In this document: in pieces, positions 1 to 11,030 of the stretch
How the letters are laid out: every line of letters starts with the position of its first letter
How positions within the stretch are numbered: the first letter of the stretch is position 1
Source of the DNA: Onthophagus taurus
Taxonomy: Eukaryota; Arthropoda; Insecta; Coleoptera; Scarabaeidae
Direction of reading: 5' to 3'
Assembly: GCF_036711975.1 (NCBI RefSeq)
Contig: NC_091971.1
Location: forward strand, 18,917,501-18,981,500
DNA: 64,000 nt
Translations under genes and position numbers: made by a program
The notes under the pieces: model-generated
Seen by the model: the letters and a program-made list of their open reading frames with translations, nothing else
Told to the model about the DNA's origin: nothing
The model's database searches: none

Positions 1-135
1 TAAAACAAGTTCAATATGGTTACAAATAAACTACCACTTCCGGTTGACGGATATGATTTAAAACTTGATACGAATCTTAGATTTTGCTATAACAGCTATG
101 TATTAAATTTCATTGTCGTAGCTTGCTGAGTTGTT
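1..135 (+). repeat. Fragment of a dispersed repeat
   Basis: This stretch resembles 32230-32340 in the same orientation. Both share a 'cacttccggtt' block, a run ending in 'ctata' and then 'aaatttcatt'. The resemblance is diverged, so this is an old repeat copy of unknown class. The related copy runs on to a LINE-like 3' tail ('gagaaagtaaaaa'), so this may be non-coding LINE sequence. Confidence 0.35.
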
Positions 136-245
136 GAGGTGTGAATATAGTCGTCCTAAATTTGTGAAATTGACCGCTGTGCGTCGTTGTACTTAAAGAT
201 CTTAAATATCAAACAACCAGAGAAATTAATATTGGACCTCAGCAA

Positions 246-578
246 ATGGAGGTAAATTACAAAGTCAGCGAAGGTCAGCCAACAGGTCCATATAATACAA
301 ATACATGTAATGATCCAATTTCCATTGTAGAACGTCTTGTAAACAAAATTTTTAGCTATAAAAGGATGAGAACAATACACAACATTATTTGGCTTCCAAA
401 AAAATTAAAATGTTACTTTCCTATACCCATACCTAAGAAAGGTAGAGTAGTTTTAGGTTCCACCTTGCATGGAACAACGGATGTTGACAGAAATTCAATG
501 AAAAAGAAACCGGAAGTGATATTATTTCATAATTCAACGAAAGGTGGAGTTGATACTGTAGATGCATTGTGTTTTTAA
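246..578 (+). pseudogene. piggyBac-type transposase fragment
   Basis: A 110-residue open stretch ends with KPEVILFHNSTKGGVDTVD, the strongly conserved C-terminal part of the piggyBac catalytic domain (DDE_Tnp_1_7), where the last Asp of the DDD set lies in the GVD motif. It lacks the N-terminal half and the Cys-rich C-terminal domain, so it is a dead fragment. Upstream frames show no clear continuation. Confidence 0.8.
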
Positions 579-904
579 AAGCCTTTAAAAAACGATTTGT
601 AAGAAAGATGTCATCGAGTGATGACAATACATAACCCAACCTAAGCCCAAACCTTTTTTGTAACATCTTTTCGAGAATAACCTGCAAGATTGTAATTATA
701 TAAGCAAGAATATTTCTCGATGCTTTGAATGAAACGACTGATGTCTTTCTCGACCATTTTGTAAAAATAACATCAGAAACACAACGGACTGAATCACGTG
801 GTCGGCAACCGGTTGCTTATGGGTAGCGTTGGTGAAGACGTCTTTATAATACATATATCAATAATGCATCGAAATTACAATTCGACATCACGTAGCTTTG
901 GTTA
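579..904. other. Unassigned intergenic sequence
   Basis: I see no gene, RNA or clear repeat structure here. It lies between the piggyBac fragment and an inverted-repeat element. Confidence 0.5.
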
Positions 905-2142
905 ACGAGAGGCCTAAAGGGGCTACACGCGTAACTGCAAACTTGACAAGTATGCATGATCAATCTTTTTGTACAGGATGCTTTAGCGTTTGTAGGATAA
1001 TTTTGCACAAACATTTTGCTTGTGCAATCCGCTTGATGATGGATTGAATTTTAATCATGCAAGCGAAACCGCACGTGTGTACCAAGCACACTGCTTGACG
1101 TGTGGCCAAACGTAGGGATTTCTACCTACGTGTAGGGATTTTTCAGCCTAAAAATGGCGTAGGGAGATTTTCTTTAATTTATGAAATATGTAGGGATAAT
1201 AATAGTAGGGGTCGCAATCTGAGATCCCGCACTGAGAGACATTATTCTTGACTTTCAAGAAAAATTTATTCTTGAATGAAGAAGTATTATCGAATGAAGT
1301 ATATAATAATAATAATAAAGATGTTTATTGATCAGATAAGAAACAAAATAAAACAAAGAGTAATACAAAGACAAATAAAATTAAGAAATTAATGAGATGT
1401 GTCTAAATCTGATCAAAGAGAGTCATGTCAGGTCGACCAAGAGCAATAGTCTCCTGATCACTCTGTTTTTCAAAGACCCTCATTTTGAATACAACAACAA
1501 AATCAAAAAGGTACAACCGAACGATTCAAGTCAATAAAAAAACCCAAAGCGACATGACTCTTCAATAGAAATAACTAAATTGAATTAAAAAAAAAAATTT
1601 TTCTTTCCTCTTCAAAAATAATAATAATAACAAACTAAAATCTATCATTCAACAGCTCACTCAAAAACACCTTAACTTTGCTCTTGAAGGAAATCAGACC
1701 AATAGAATATATCATATTCTTAATATCGAACAATATCAATTTTTTGTATCAAAAAATTGATTCTTGCGTCAATAATTTATAATTCTTAAATGAAGAATTA
1801 TACAAGATTATTGTTACATGAACAAGTTTTTCTAAACAGAAAGATCGAAGTAAAAATTTGTATAAATGGTTAAGAATCCAATCAAAGATGACATTAGTTA
1901 TTAGAATTAGTTATAAGTTTAATTTTTATAATCCGTTATAGCATTTAAATAGAGAGCATGAGTTAAATAAGTTGAGAATTAAGATTCTAACCTCACTACT
2001 TAGTCCAAGCGCAAACTGGCGCTTGTTCAAGCATACTTGTATCGTGTGGTGTCGAAGTGAAATTTTACATGCTTGTACAAAAAGATTGATCATGCATGCT
2101 TGTCACGTTTGCAGTTACGTGTGTAGTCACCTTAACACTCCT
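905..2142. mobile_element. Non-autonomous element with long terminal inverted repeats
   Basis: The segment 922-975 is the near-exact reverse complement of 2074-2126; both arms contain 'gcatgatcaatctttttgta' in their respective orientations. Weaker complementarity continues a dozen or so bases outward. The interior is A/T rich, with an 'aataataataataa' run near 1300, and has no transposase. It looks like an internally deleted DNA transposon. Outer edges and target duplication could not be fixed. Confidence 0.6.
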
Positions 2143-2297
2143 ATGAGACGTCAAAACGCGTTTACAATTAATATGTCCAAAGGTGTGGTTGACGAAGAGA
2201 TACCAAAACGTCTAAAAATTACAACAAGTAGATGTCAAGGCTGTTCGTCTGGGAAGGATTGTAAAACTAAAACCCCATGCGATAAATAGGGGAAGTA

Positions 2298-2412
2298 AGG
2301 GTGTGTCGAAACATTGCGCGGTAGCAACACGCGATATTCGCAGCAATGCTACGAGGTATGCGAGACACGCCGCGCACTTACTAAAAGTGTATGGTGGTGG
2401 TGTGGACACACC
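2298..2412. mobile_element. Small MITE-like inverted-repeat element
   Basis: About 115 bp bounded by 'agggtgtgtc' on the left and its exact complement 'gacacaccct' on the right, with a GC-rich interior unlike the AT-rich surroundings. It is non-coding and lies just downstream of the 3' end of the palmitoyltransferase gene. The family is not identified. Confidence 0.5.
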
Positions 2413-2565
2413 CTAATACAATTATATACAAAGTATAAATCGTTCCTATATGTTAAAAAGCCATCAGTATGTAGAAAGTGACAGCAGCAACTAAAAACTT
2501 CCATTATATATGTATTTTACCCCATATCTATTATATATTTCAGTTAATAAACAGTTCTAAAACAA

Positions 2566-2571
2566 TTTATT
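2566..2571 (-). terminator. Candidate polyadenylation signal of the app-like gene
   Basis: TTTATT on the plus strand reads AATAAA on the minus strand, about 115 bases past the stop codon of the palmitoyltransferase. The spacing fits a short 3' UTR. No transcript evidence is available. Confidence 0.4.
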
Positions 2572-2684
2572 CATGTATATTTGACCTCAATTGTTCATAT
2601 ACGTCAGATGAGTATAAAATACCCAACGTGCGTCCTTAACTAATAATTTGGTACGCGCGTCCTACCGGGTTAAATCTAACCCAA

Positions 2685-5600
2685 TCACCGAAAATTTTCT
2701 TGTATATACAACCGATTAAAATTTGGTTTTGGAAAATTATGCACCTTAACGTTAGTAACAACCCCGTTATTAGCCCCATTATTAATTAATCGATCGCCAG
2801 CGGTTTTAACGACACAATACGGATTTTCGACGCAAAATTCGCCAGCGTGTACATTCTCGTAAACGTAACTAGCGGGTCGCCGGCGGCTTGTTGTGCGTTT
2901 ACCGATAATCGGTTGTTGTTGGGATCCGAAATGGGGCCCATAACGTTTTTCGGTCGGCGTGATATGACGAGCCGCCGCTGTAAACCTGTACATTGTTTCC
3001 GATTCATAATCGAGATATGAAAGCGGACGCGATGGTATAATTCGATTTGTTGAACATTTGGAGGATGAGGATGACGTCGAACCTGACGCCGATCCTTGAA
3101 CAAAACCCCTATGAATTATTGGCGAGTACGTACCTGGATTTTCCGCCGTTTGACGATACATTTCCGGTACTTGATGAAGTGGGTTTCCATTCTAAAATTT
3201 GTTTTTTTTCAAATATTTAATTTTTTATTTATTTTATTCTTACCAAATTAGTTTGCGGCGGAAAACTTGGTTGAATAACATTTGTTGGTTCAATTGTAAC
3301 AATCTTTTTTCCAATTTCTCGTCGATATTCCTCTGTAACAACACCTCTCCGATCGATTAACGATGGAGTAACCGGTCCACACAAGATATAAAAACAATTT
3401 AAACACACATTCCCTTGAGAGTACGGATTGAAGCTTTCTTGGCCGCTTTTTCCGGTGAACGACCCCTTTATATCTTCATTCGTGGTTTGATTACTTGTAG
3501 TAAGGTAGGTATGAAATCCGGCAAGACCCAAGATGCTCCAAACACTGAAGAAACACACTATTCCCACGATTAAACTAGACGGCGATTCCCTTACGGCATC
3601 CAAAAATTGTTTATCATCTTTTGTAACTAAGAGTCGAAGAAAAAAAGGAGATATTCTTGAAAGAACGGGTCTTTATGCTTTTAATAGAGTGGTTTTTACT
3701 TACTTAGAATTAGGTGAGCGATGGCACACGCGAATATGAACACAGCAAGAAATGCTAATGACACTATGAACATGTAGAAAAACCGATAATTTCTTCTACC
3801 TACGCAATTTCCAACCTAAAAATAATAAAATATAAAAATTAAAATAATTTAACCTTAAATTTTTTTTAATCAACAGATGGAAAACACACATCTGTAATTA
3901 TAGGACATTTGCCCACATCACTAACTGAAGGAGAAATATTTAACGAACTACAAACCCACAAATTTCTAATTATTAGAGTAACTACATTACTTAACAAAAG
4001 CAATAGACCAATATCATTATGCGCAGTTGAACTGAAAACAGAAAAAAAGGCCTAAAATATATTATGTAATATCAAATCAATTTTTCAATGCATAATTAGC
4101 GTTGTAGCGAGAAGAAAACCAGGAAACATACCATAATGCTATTGATATTAGGAATTTGGTGATATCTGGAACTACTGTTTCTAATAGCCGAAATCTGTTA
4201 AATACGAAAAAAATCATATAATATATAGCAACAAAATGCACCCAGGCGAAGACCACCCCATACTCGAAATGTAAATATGACTCCTCAAGGAAATGATGAC
4301 CACACCACCGCAAAAAGTTATTCACAAATTTTAAATCATTCAAAACCAAAATTTAAACACTACTCCCACGTCTAGCTCAAATCATAATCCTATATCTTCA
4401 TCCCTCACAATTAGATACCATAATCAAACATCTAAAAGATCTTCTTACACCAGTTGTAACACAAATTAAACAATTCATCGCAAATTCCCTACTTCCTAAT
4501 CTTATCAATAGATAACAATAACAACCGAACTATACAAGATATCACCGTTCATCAATCAACGAACGGAAATCATTGAATTTCTCCATTACTGAAATACATT
4601 TAAAGCGGGGTAACATCCCAGTATACAACGTATACGAAAGGATCGAATTTCTACAACAGTGGCAAAATAGGAATACAGCATGAAGAGTTAAATAAAAAAA
4701 ATGATAAATGGTGAACAAATATCGATAGTAAATGCATTACAAATAATACCACCTGAAGAATACATATTTTATTTATATCAGCGAGATCGACTGTCAGATA
4801 TAATCGTCATTGTTATAAAAAAGAACTTCAACAAACCAATAGATCAACACGTACTCAATGAAAACTGATACATGGCAAACCAAACTAGGAGTTACATTTG
4901 TAAAAGTCTAAAACTACCACCAAATCAATATAAAGAATGAGATAGTAAATCTCTTCAAGTACTTTTTAAAAGCTACAATAATAGAACTAGTAAAACAAAT
5001 ATGTAGATTGAGACGAGAATGGTAGCGAACGAGGAGACGTGAAACCAAAAACAGAATAAACAATTTCACCCACAGTTCACTGATAATTTATGGATTGGTG
5101 ATGAAGCTCATTTCCACCTCAGTGGATATATTATTATTATTATTATTATAATAAGTGTAACTTTCGCTATAGAAAACCCTCATCAACTTCACGAATAACC
5201 TGTCCATTCGGCCAAAGTTACAGCTTGATATACCATATTTTCGTATAGCATAATAGACTGCCTAAGTCTGACATCACAGAGGTGGGCGGAACTTATACCG
5301 ACTCCAAACAATTTCGTTGCTAATCACAGTTGCTAAGATAATTCGCCATAAAAATGTCATTTAAAATGTCACTTACTTTATTTTATTTTAACACTAATTG
5401 AAAATTGCATAAATATGAGGATTTTTCGTTAGCAACACAGTTAGCAACGAAGATGTTTGGAGCCGGTATAAGCTCCGCCCATCCCTGTGACGTCAAGGCT
5501 TAGGTTGTCTATTGATCCATACTTCTTTCAGATTGATGATGGCCATACAGTCACCATAACATCAGCGTGATATGTTCGAATGCTGTAAACCGTTTTTCAT

Positions 5601-8600
5601 CCCACAAGTGCCTATGAATGAGAATACTCATTTCCAACAAGATGGACTTGTCACACAGCTAGAATTACGTTGAACTTTCTGAGAGTGAAAATGAGAATAT
5701 TCATTGGCACTACAACCCCGCTAGGGGTTGTGTCTTGGCCTGTTCTAACATTAGCTTCCACTCTCTTCTATCTCGTGCCTTGGTCTTCCAGTTTCCAACT
5801 CCCAGCATTTTTCCACCTGGTCCTTAAAAACTGTTTGGCGAAACATTTGCTTTGGGGGTTCCCTGTCATCCATCCATTCTTTCTAGAGGGCCAAACCACC
5901 TTAACCTATTGATTTTAATGGATTGTACAATATTTGATTCTTCATAGAGCCGCCACAACTCAAAATTGTAACGACATCTCCATATTCCGTTTTCCTTAAC
6001 ACCCCTGTATATGTGGCGGAGTACCTTTCTTTCAAAGCAGCCCAACAAGTTTTCGTCATTTTTTGTCATCGTTCATGTTTCTGATTCATATGTGAGGACT
6101 GGTCTTATAAGCGTTTTTTATATTATTACCTTAGTTTTGCTGGTTACTATACGATTTCGTTGCAATTTGGTACAGCGATAGTATGCACTAAAATAAGGTT
6201 TACCTATACTACATACAATATAATACATAGGGGAATAAATAAATACGATACTAAACAAATAAAAACGCAAAACAAAACAGCTTTATGCCAACATTCGGTA
6301 ACTTTAAATCATAAGTTTGATATTGAAAGTCCCAAAATATTAACTACAAAGAAAAACATAATAATAAGAAAAAATTTAGAGTCGATCTTCATAACAAAAA
6401 ACATTAATAAAGTAGTTAATTTTAAAACTGATGTTGGAACAAAAGGGGGAGCATTATGCGGATATTTTAAATAAATTAGTTTTACGATGGAGTGAGGGAG
6501 ATAAATACAGGTTTCCAACAAATAATAGATTTGCAATTTGATTTGAAGATGCATAAAAGTATATTAAGAGACGATAAATGATAAAAGTGGTGAAAAGTTG
6601 TTGGTCAGAATCATATTCTGCATGTTCTGGTTTAAGTGTAAGAAAATAAATGTGTTTTTCATTTCTGTAAAAGTAATTAGTTACGTTTTATTTTTGTAAT
6701 TCGTTGTTTCTTTAGATAAGAAAACTATCAAGCCTGATGCTGGGAATAGTTTTCGAAACGTCGACTTGATTTGTTTATAATGGTTTAGAAATAAACATTT
6801 TAAAGGAGGAAATGGTGTCATATTTCGTATATTCATATATTTTGTTTTTATGCTATGCTTTGAAGGCCTCTATGAGGTCCCTTTTTGTTCTTGCTATTAC
6901 AATTGTTCCTCTATTTGCTATACCCGATTCTTTTACAGCCTTCTCCAGAGCGATGTTAAATAGTAGGCATGATAGGCTGTTCCCTGGAGTAGCCCCACAC
7001 CTGTCTGAAAGGATCTAGATAAGTTATTTTGGACCTTAAACTCAATTTGCGTTGCGATGCTTGATTTGGTCGACGGTTTATTTTCCTTTATGAGAGCCAC
7101 TTTGGTACTTGCCTACTATCTCATTGTACTGTTGGTCATAAAGTATGTAGGCAAACACTTTATATGCCACATTTAGGAGGGTAATTCCCCTGTAGTTGTT
7201 ACATACAGCTTGGTCTCCCTTCTTATGTATAGGCAGGGTTTTACCTATGTTCCAGCCTTTTGGGAGTTTTAAGTGCTTCCAGATTAGTTCCACCAACCTA
7301 CATATATGATCCTTCAGCTTGTTTATCCCATGTTTCAGAAGTTCAGATGTATGCCATCGATACCAGGTGCTTTATGGTTCTTCAACTTATTCACTGCTTT
7401 AACTACTTCTTCCTCAATCATCAGGGGGTCATATTTCTCTCTTTCATCTTCTGCATCTTCCATACTTTCCAAGTGTTCATTGCCGTCCAGCAGTTCTTCT
7501 ATTTCCTCACTTCTCATGTTTGGTCTTGCTTCAAAATTTTCAGACCATATTTCTAATATCTGTGTTTATCCACTAATATTGATAATTGATTCATCAGTAA
7601 AAATGGGAATATTCATTGATTTCCACAATCACTAGATCTAAGCATGTGCGACTATTTTTTATGGGGATATCCCAACTATACAAGACTTAAAATTGTGGAT
7701 TGAAGACGCAATCCACAATACAATTTGCAATAATCCAGCCATACTACGACGTGTCAGTGAAAATTTCCGTGATTCATGCCGACTTCCTATGATTAATATT
7801 CATAAAAGAAACATTTTTCTGCTTTACATAAAATTTTCTTTTTTAATTTGTTGCAAAAAAAATTAAATTTGTTTACTACTAAAACTATTAATACTTTTAA
7901 ATAATGTGGTTTGACTGCCCCACCTTGTAGTATAGAAAAAAAAACATTACTACAATAAACTATAAATATTGTGTACAACATATAAAAAAGTTGAGCCGAT
8001 AAAAACTGATAAAAAAAAACAGATGGCGATACTAAACCGTTTAATACCGACATCTATGACCCACAAAGATAAACTTTTCAACAAAATTTTCAGGTAATAA
8101 TTAATACTCATAACATGTTATCACTAAAAATACATTCCCTAGATAAGGAAAACATTAACATAACAATCTTCCATTTACTAAAACATGATAAGAGATTAAA
8201 AAAAATTCTGACTCAGACAATAAATAAAAATAGAATGGTTTAAGAATTTTTATTTACCCATGGACAATGATGATCAAATCGATCCACGCAATTATCACAG
8301 AGACTGCAGTGTGAAGCTCTAGGTGGTCGAAAAATCTTGCATGTAAAGCAATATTTTAGTTTAACAGTTTGACCTTTTATAAGAACCTCTTTAGCTCTTG
8401 GTGGGGGCCTATAAGTTGGACTATTGGCGGAATTTGTAACTTCTGAAACGAAAATTATTAAATAAAATAAAAATATATTATTAAATTAATTTTATACCTA
8501 TTTGCTTTTCAACATAAGCAGCTTCATCTTGAGTAGCCCGGGGGATGATTCCCGGATCTGTTAGGGACGTTCTCAGGAGGGCGGACATTGTGAAAAGGAA

Positions 8601-9133
8601 GAGTACCGCTCCAATTATTGGAATGAAAATTGTTACATTTTCTGCTAAATAAGGGCAGCTAAAAAATAAATGTTATGATTAATCTAAATTCATGAAATTG
8701 ATTGGTAATGTTTTATTATGTACAAATTCTAATAATAATCTTTAACAAAATTTTGGTAATCTCAAATTACATCATTAAACCATAAAAAATCAATTAAAGT
8801 TGAAACATTATCGTGTTCCATCATTCATTTTTATCAAGATTTAAGACATACATTATCGTCAATAAGAGACAATTATTAAATAAAATAAAGCTAATTTACT
8901 TAATCTAAAAATACTTACTCAAAAATAAAGAATAAAATACTTGTCCCAGTAATTAAAAACACTGTTAATAAAAAAACTCCAGAATGTGGTGCAGTCATAA
9001 TGCGACCATTACAATAAAACCGATTTCTTCCAGAGAATAATTCCCATTTTCTCACAACAGGTTCCCTGGCCATTTTTGACAGGGATTCACTGCTGGCGAG
9101 ACTACTGGATGCTGGGGCCGGATCGGGGGACAT
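2685..9133 (-). CDS. app: DHHC palmitoyltransferase, ZDHHC14/18 (approximated) type
   Basis: Integral-membrane S-acyltransferase that would attach palmitate to protein cysteines; the fly orthologue app acts in planar polarity and Fat signalling. Six coding exons were read: about 9133-8919, 8658-8499, 8442-8258, 3815-3704, 3626-3244 and 3191-2685, giving about 520 residues. Splice phases agree throughout, apart from a one-base uncertainty in the second exon. Exon 3 carries the cysteine-rich core [17 protein letters not shown] followed by the catalytic DHHCPW; exon 4 starts [13 protein letters not shown]. Exon 5 has the ZDHHC9/14/18 signature TTNEDIKGS and, later, NPYSQGN and SLIDRRG. Four hydrophobic segments are visible. 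The start Met lies ahead of PDPAPASSS, with [15 protein letters not shown] following. The C-tail (exon 6) is polar and poorly conserved. The 4.4-kb third intron is full of transposons. Family assignment is secure; orthology to app rather than another member is inferred. Confidence 0.92.
3880..4990 (+). mobile_element. Relic of a Jockey/I-type LINE, ORF1 region
   Basis: Plus-strand conceptual translation near 3895-4040 gives an ORF1-like stretch, [18 protein letters not shown], followed after a gap by PISLCAVEL. This matches the pattern of the PRE_C2HC domain of insect Jockey/I-clade gag-like proteins. Around 4420-4500 a further piece reads [18 protein letters not shown], like the C-terminal part of such proteins. 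Stops and shifts break it everywhere. No reverse transcriptase part is recognisable downstream. Confidence 0.5.
5252..5513. mobile_element. MITE with ~70-bp terminal inverted repeats
   Basis: The left arm begins 'aatagactgcctaagtctga' and contains 'ggtgggcggaact' and 'ttcgttgctaa'. The right arm is its imperfect reverse complement, starting 'ttagcaacgaa' and ending 'taggttgtctatt'. The element is about 262 bp with a short AT-rich centre and no coding capacity. A target duplication is not clear. Confidence 0.75.
5707..7602 (-). mobile_element. 5'-truncated LINE (non-LTR retrotransposon)
   Basis: The minus strand encodes pieces of a reverse transcriptase. Around 7517-7335 is [16 protein letters not shown], around 7250-7100 is [15 protein letters not shown], near 6990-6880 is a palm-like stretch, and around 6180-5870 are [20 protein letters not shown] and the C-terminal [17 protein letters not shown]. 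The order fits one element read right to left. Frameshifts and a nested insertion at about 6186-6815 break it. The copy inserted into a mariner-like element with a target duplication. The clade is not certain. Confidence 0.8.
6186..6815 (+). mobile_element. 3' end of a Penelope-like element nested in the LINE
   Basis: The plus strand encodes [15 protein letters not shown], then a charged stretch and VNFKTDV. This is the typical C-terminal GIY-YIG endonuclease end of Penelope-like elements (A-L-x-x-H ... N-H-x-F-D ... E-S-I ... VN). The downstream non-coding tail contains 'cctgatgctggg' and 'cgaaacgtcgac', similar to the motif found at many Penelope-like 3' ends. LINE coding continues on both sides, which shows that this is an insertion. 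Confidence 0.65.
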
Positions 9134-9765
9134 TTGTGTTGATACACTTGTTGTTTATATTGTTGTTATTACCTGCGGACGAGGCCCTCAGTACGTCGTA
9201 CGCGAAATTGTCGTAGGACAATGAGGAGCCGAAACGCATCAAGGGGAAAAGGCTGTCTATGAAGGGGGACTGTTTTCTACTTGTTGGGTTAGAAGCTCAT
9301 CACGTCCAATCGTTACCGCCAATTTTCTTTAACGTACCCGTAACTCCACGATTTCCGTTTGTCGCGAGCATCTTCAGAATCAACGAGAACGTTTTAAGTG
9401 CGAGTTAATAATTGTTCTATTAAAATTTATGATACAGAGTGGCGATGATCGAACAAGGACATTTTTTTGCATATTTTTGACAGCGAAGAAAACAGGTGAT
9501 ATTTGAAATTAGGAACGGGGTCAAAATTCCTAATCGTCAGTTAACATACTATTTACGAAATATAATCGTTTTTATTTAACATTAAAATTAATTATTATTT
9601 AAAAATTGCTTACCATTATGATCACAAATTATTCTTCTTATATTTTATATAATAAAATAATTTAGTTGTGGTATTACACTTTATTGATGTATAATTGTTG
9701 AACAAGGGGAGATGATGTCATTATTATTTATAAAATAGTACAGTTATCAAAATAAAAAATGTGCA
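9134..9765. promoter_or_regulatory. Upstream region of the app-like gene
   Basis: The first 300 bases upstream of the start codon are noticeably richer in G+C and CpG than the rest of the window, as expected of a 5' UTR or promoter. A 'ccgcag|gtaat' on the minus strand near 9170 could be a splice donor of a leader exon. No TATA box or other specific element can be assigned. Confidence 0.3.
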
Positions 9766-9769
9766 TTAA

Positions 9770-10338
9770 TGGGGTCATACACACTTATTAAATTTAGAGA
9801 AAATTTTTATGTCAAACGATATATGCAAGTATATGCATGAACACAAAGTAAAAGAAATATTTTGATCAATTTTATATTTTGCGTAATTTGAAGTGAAAAA
9901 TAGCAAATATTCAAACGAAATAAGTTCGCGGCTTTTCTGTGACGTAGGAACCGCACTGTCTAAAACAAGTTAAATTGTCCGTTAGATAGCGCTTGCGGTA
10001 TGACAGTGTCAAAATAAAACCATGGATGTAATACAGTGTCTCTATTACATCCATGAACAAAACATAATAAACATAACCTACAAACACTCTATCTCTTTTA
10101 AATACAACCTAAATGACGTTCATCTCTTTCTCGCATTTGAGCGGGGAGCAGGGGACGCAAAAGTGAGAATCGTACGTCATAAACGCGGGAATTTTAAAAG
10201 CGCAAATGGGTATATAAATTTTCAATAATTTTTTTAACAATGACTTTGTTCGAAAATATAAAAAAAAAAATAACGGTAACTATATTTTTATATAAACTTT
10301 CAGAAAATATAATAAAAAAAAAATCGTGTATGACCCCA
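9770..10338. mobile_element. MITE flanked by TTAA
   Basis: A 569-bp element begins 'tggggtcatacac' and ends 'gtgtatgacccca', an exact inverted repeat, and each end abuts TTAA (9766-9769 and 10339-10342). A TTAA target duplication is characteristic of piggyBac (also Kolobok) transposition, so this is probably a non-autonomous passenger of such a family. The interior has no transposase. It contains a 13-bp-arm hairpin, 'catggatgtaata' and its complement, at 10021-10055. Confidence 0.75.
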
Positions 10339-10342
10339 TTAA

Positions 10343-11030
10343 TTATATCCTTGATTTTAAATATTATTGATTTTTTCTATAAAGATAATATTAATATAAA
10401 GCAATATTATCTTTAGCAAAAATTTTTAGAAATAAAAAAACTCTTGATTACAACAATATGTACTTATGTACAATCACCACAGAAAATGATGTACTTTTAA
10501 AGTTATGTCAAAATTTCAATTAAACTTAATATAAAGATAAATTAATTAAAAATGAAGTTTATTTGGAATTACTGGTACAAAGTTCATGCATAATCAAGTA
10601 ATTTATCGTTTCTGACTAATTGGAAATTATAAAATTTTTGAAAAAACTTTTTGAGTGACCTTTAAACATTCAAATTTTGTAAATAATAAATAATTTAAAC
10701 CTGCTTTATTTACTGAAATCTGATGCAATAATAGAGAAACCCGATTTTTTATTAAGAGCACTTTCCTTGACAGAGAGACAGTGCAGTTTTTACAATCTTA
10801 CATTCCAGACGGTTTTGAGGTTATAACACGTTTCGCACACCGGAACTTTAATTGAGATTCTCTCAAAAATGTAAGTACAATTATTTACAGATTGATTCGT
10901 TATTAAAACGTTAATTAAAATACAGATTAAAATCAATAACCCAATTTTTAAATACTTTTTATGATCTAGCATATGGTAATTTCTTCACAACTCAATACCA
11001 AAGTTACATCACCCTGAAACCCCTTTCAAA
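10343..11030. other. AT-rich intergenic DNA upstream of AlaRS
   Basis: No gene or repeat is recognised. The last 100 bases presumably hold the promoter and 5' UTR of the alanyl-tRNA synthetase gene, but no core promoter motif stands out. Confidence 0.4.

Larger units (their letters stand above)
5560..7790 (+). mobile_element. mariner/Tc-like transposase remnant, split by a LINE
   Basis: Two parts of one decayed transposase flank an insertion. The left part (to about 5706) contains HFQQDG, the motif around the second catalytic Asp of mariner/Tc-like transposases. The right part (from about 7603) reads [14 protein letters not shown], the usual 'SPDL-P-D-FLWGYLK' block around the third acidic residue. 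The junctions carry a duplicated stretch of about 23 bases with two mismatches, identifying the 5.7-7.6 kb DNA as a later insertion. Stops and lost residues show that it is inactive. Confidence 0.75.

Noticed and set aside
2786-3103. A 105-codon minus-strand frame overlapping the last app exon
   Set aside because: It lies in another frame of a well-supported coding exon and has no family motif.
4077-4349. Hydrophobic 90-codon frame on the minus strand in the app intron
   Set aside because: It shows no family match, and it lies antisense to a decayed LINE relic; its hydrophobicity comes from AT-rich codons.
6690-6800. Hammerhead ribozyme at the Penelope tail in the app intron
   Set aside because: 'ctgatgc' departs from the CUGANGA core at the last base and no clean helix II is visible; the candidate in the 21.7-22.9 kb arms is better.
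7260-7635. Two overlapping plus-strand frames rich in Ser and Phe
   Set aside because: They are antisense shadows of the LINE reverse transcriptase on the minus strand.
10022-10228. 68-codon frame upstream of AlaRS
   Set aside because: It falls inside the TTAA-flanked MITE and begins in its hairpin; no protein family is recognisable.
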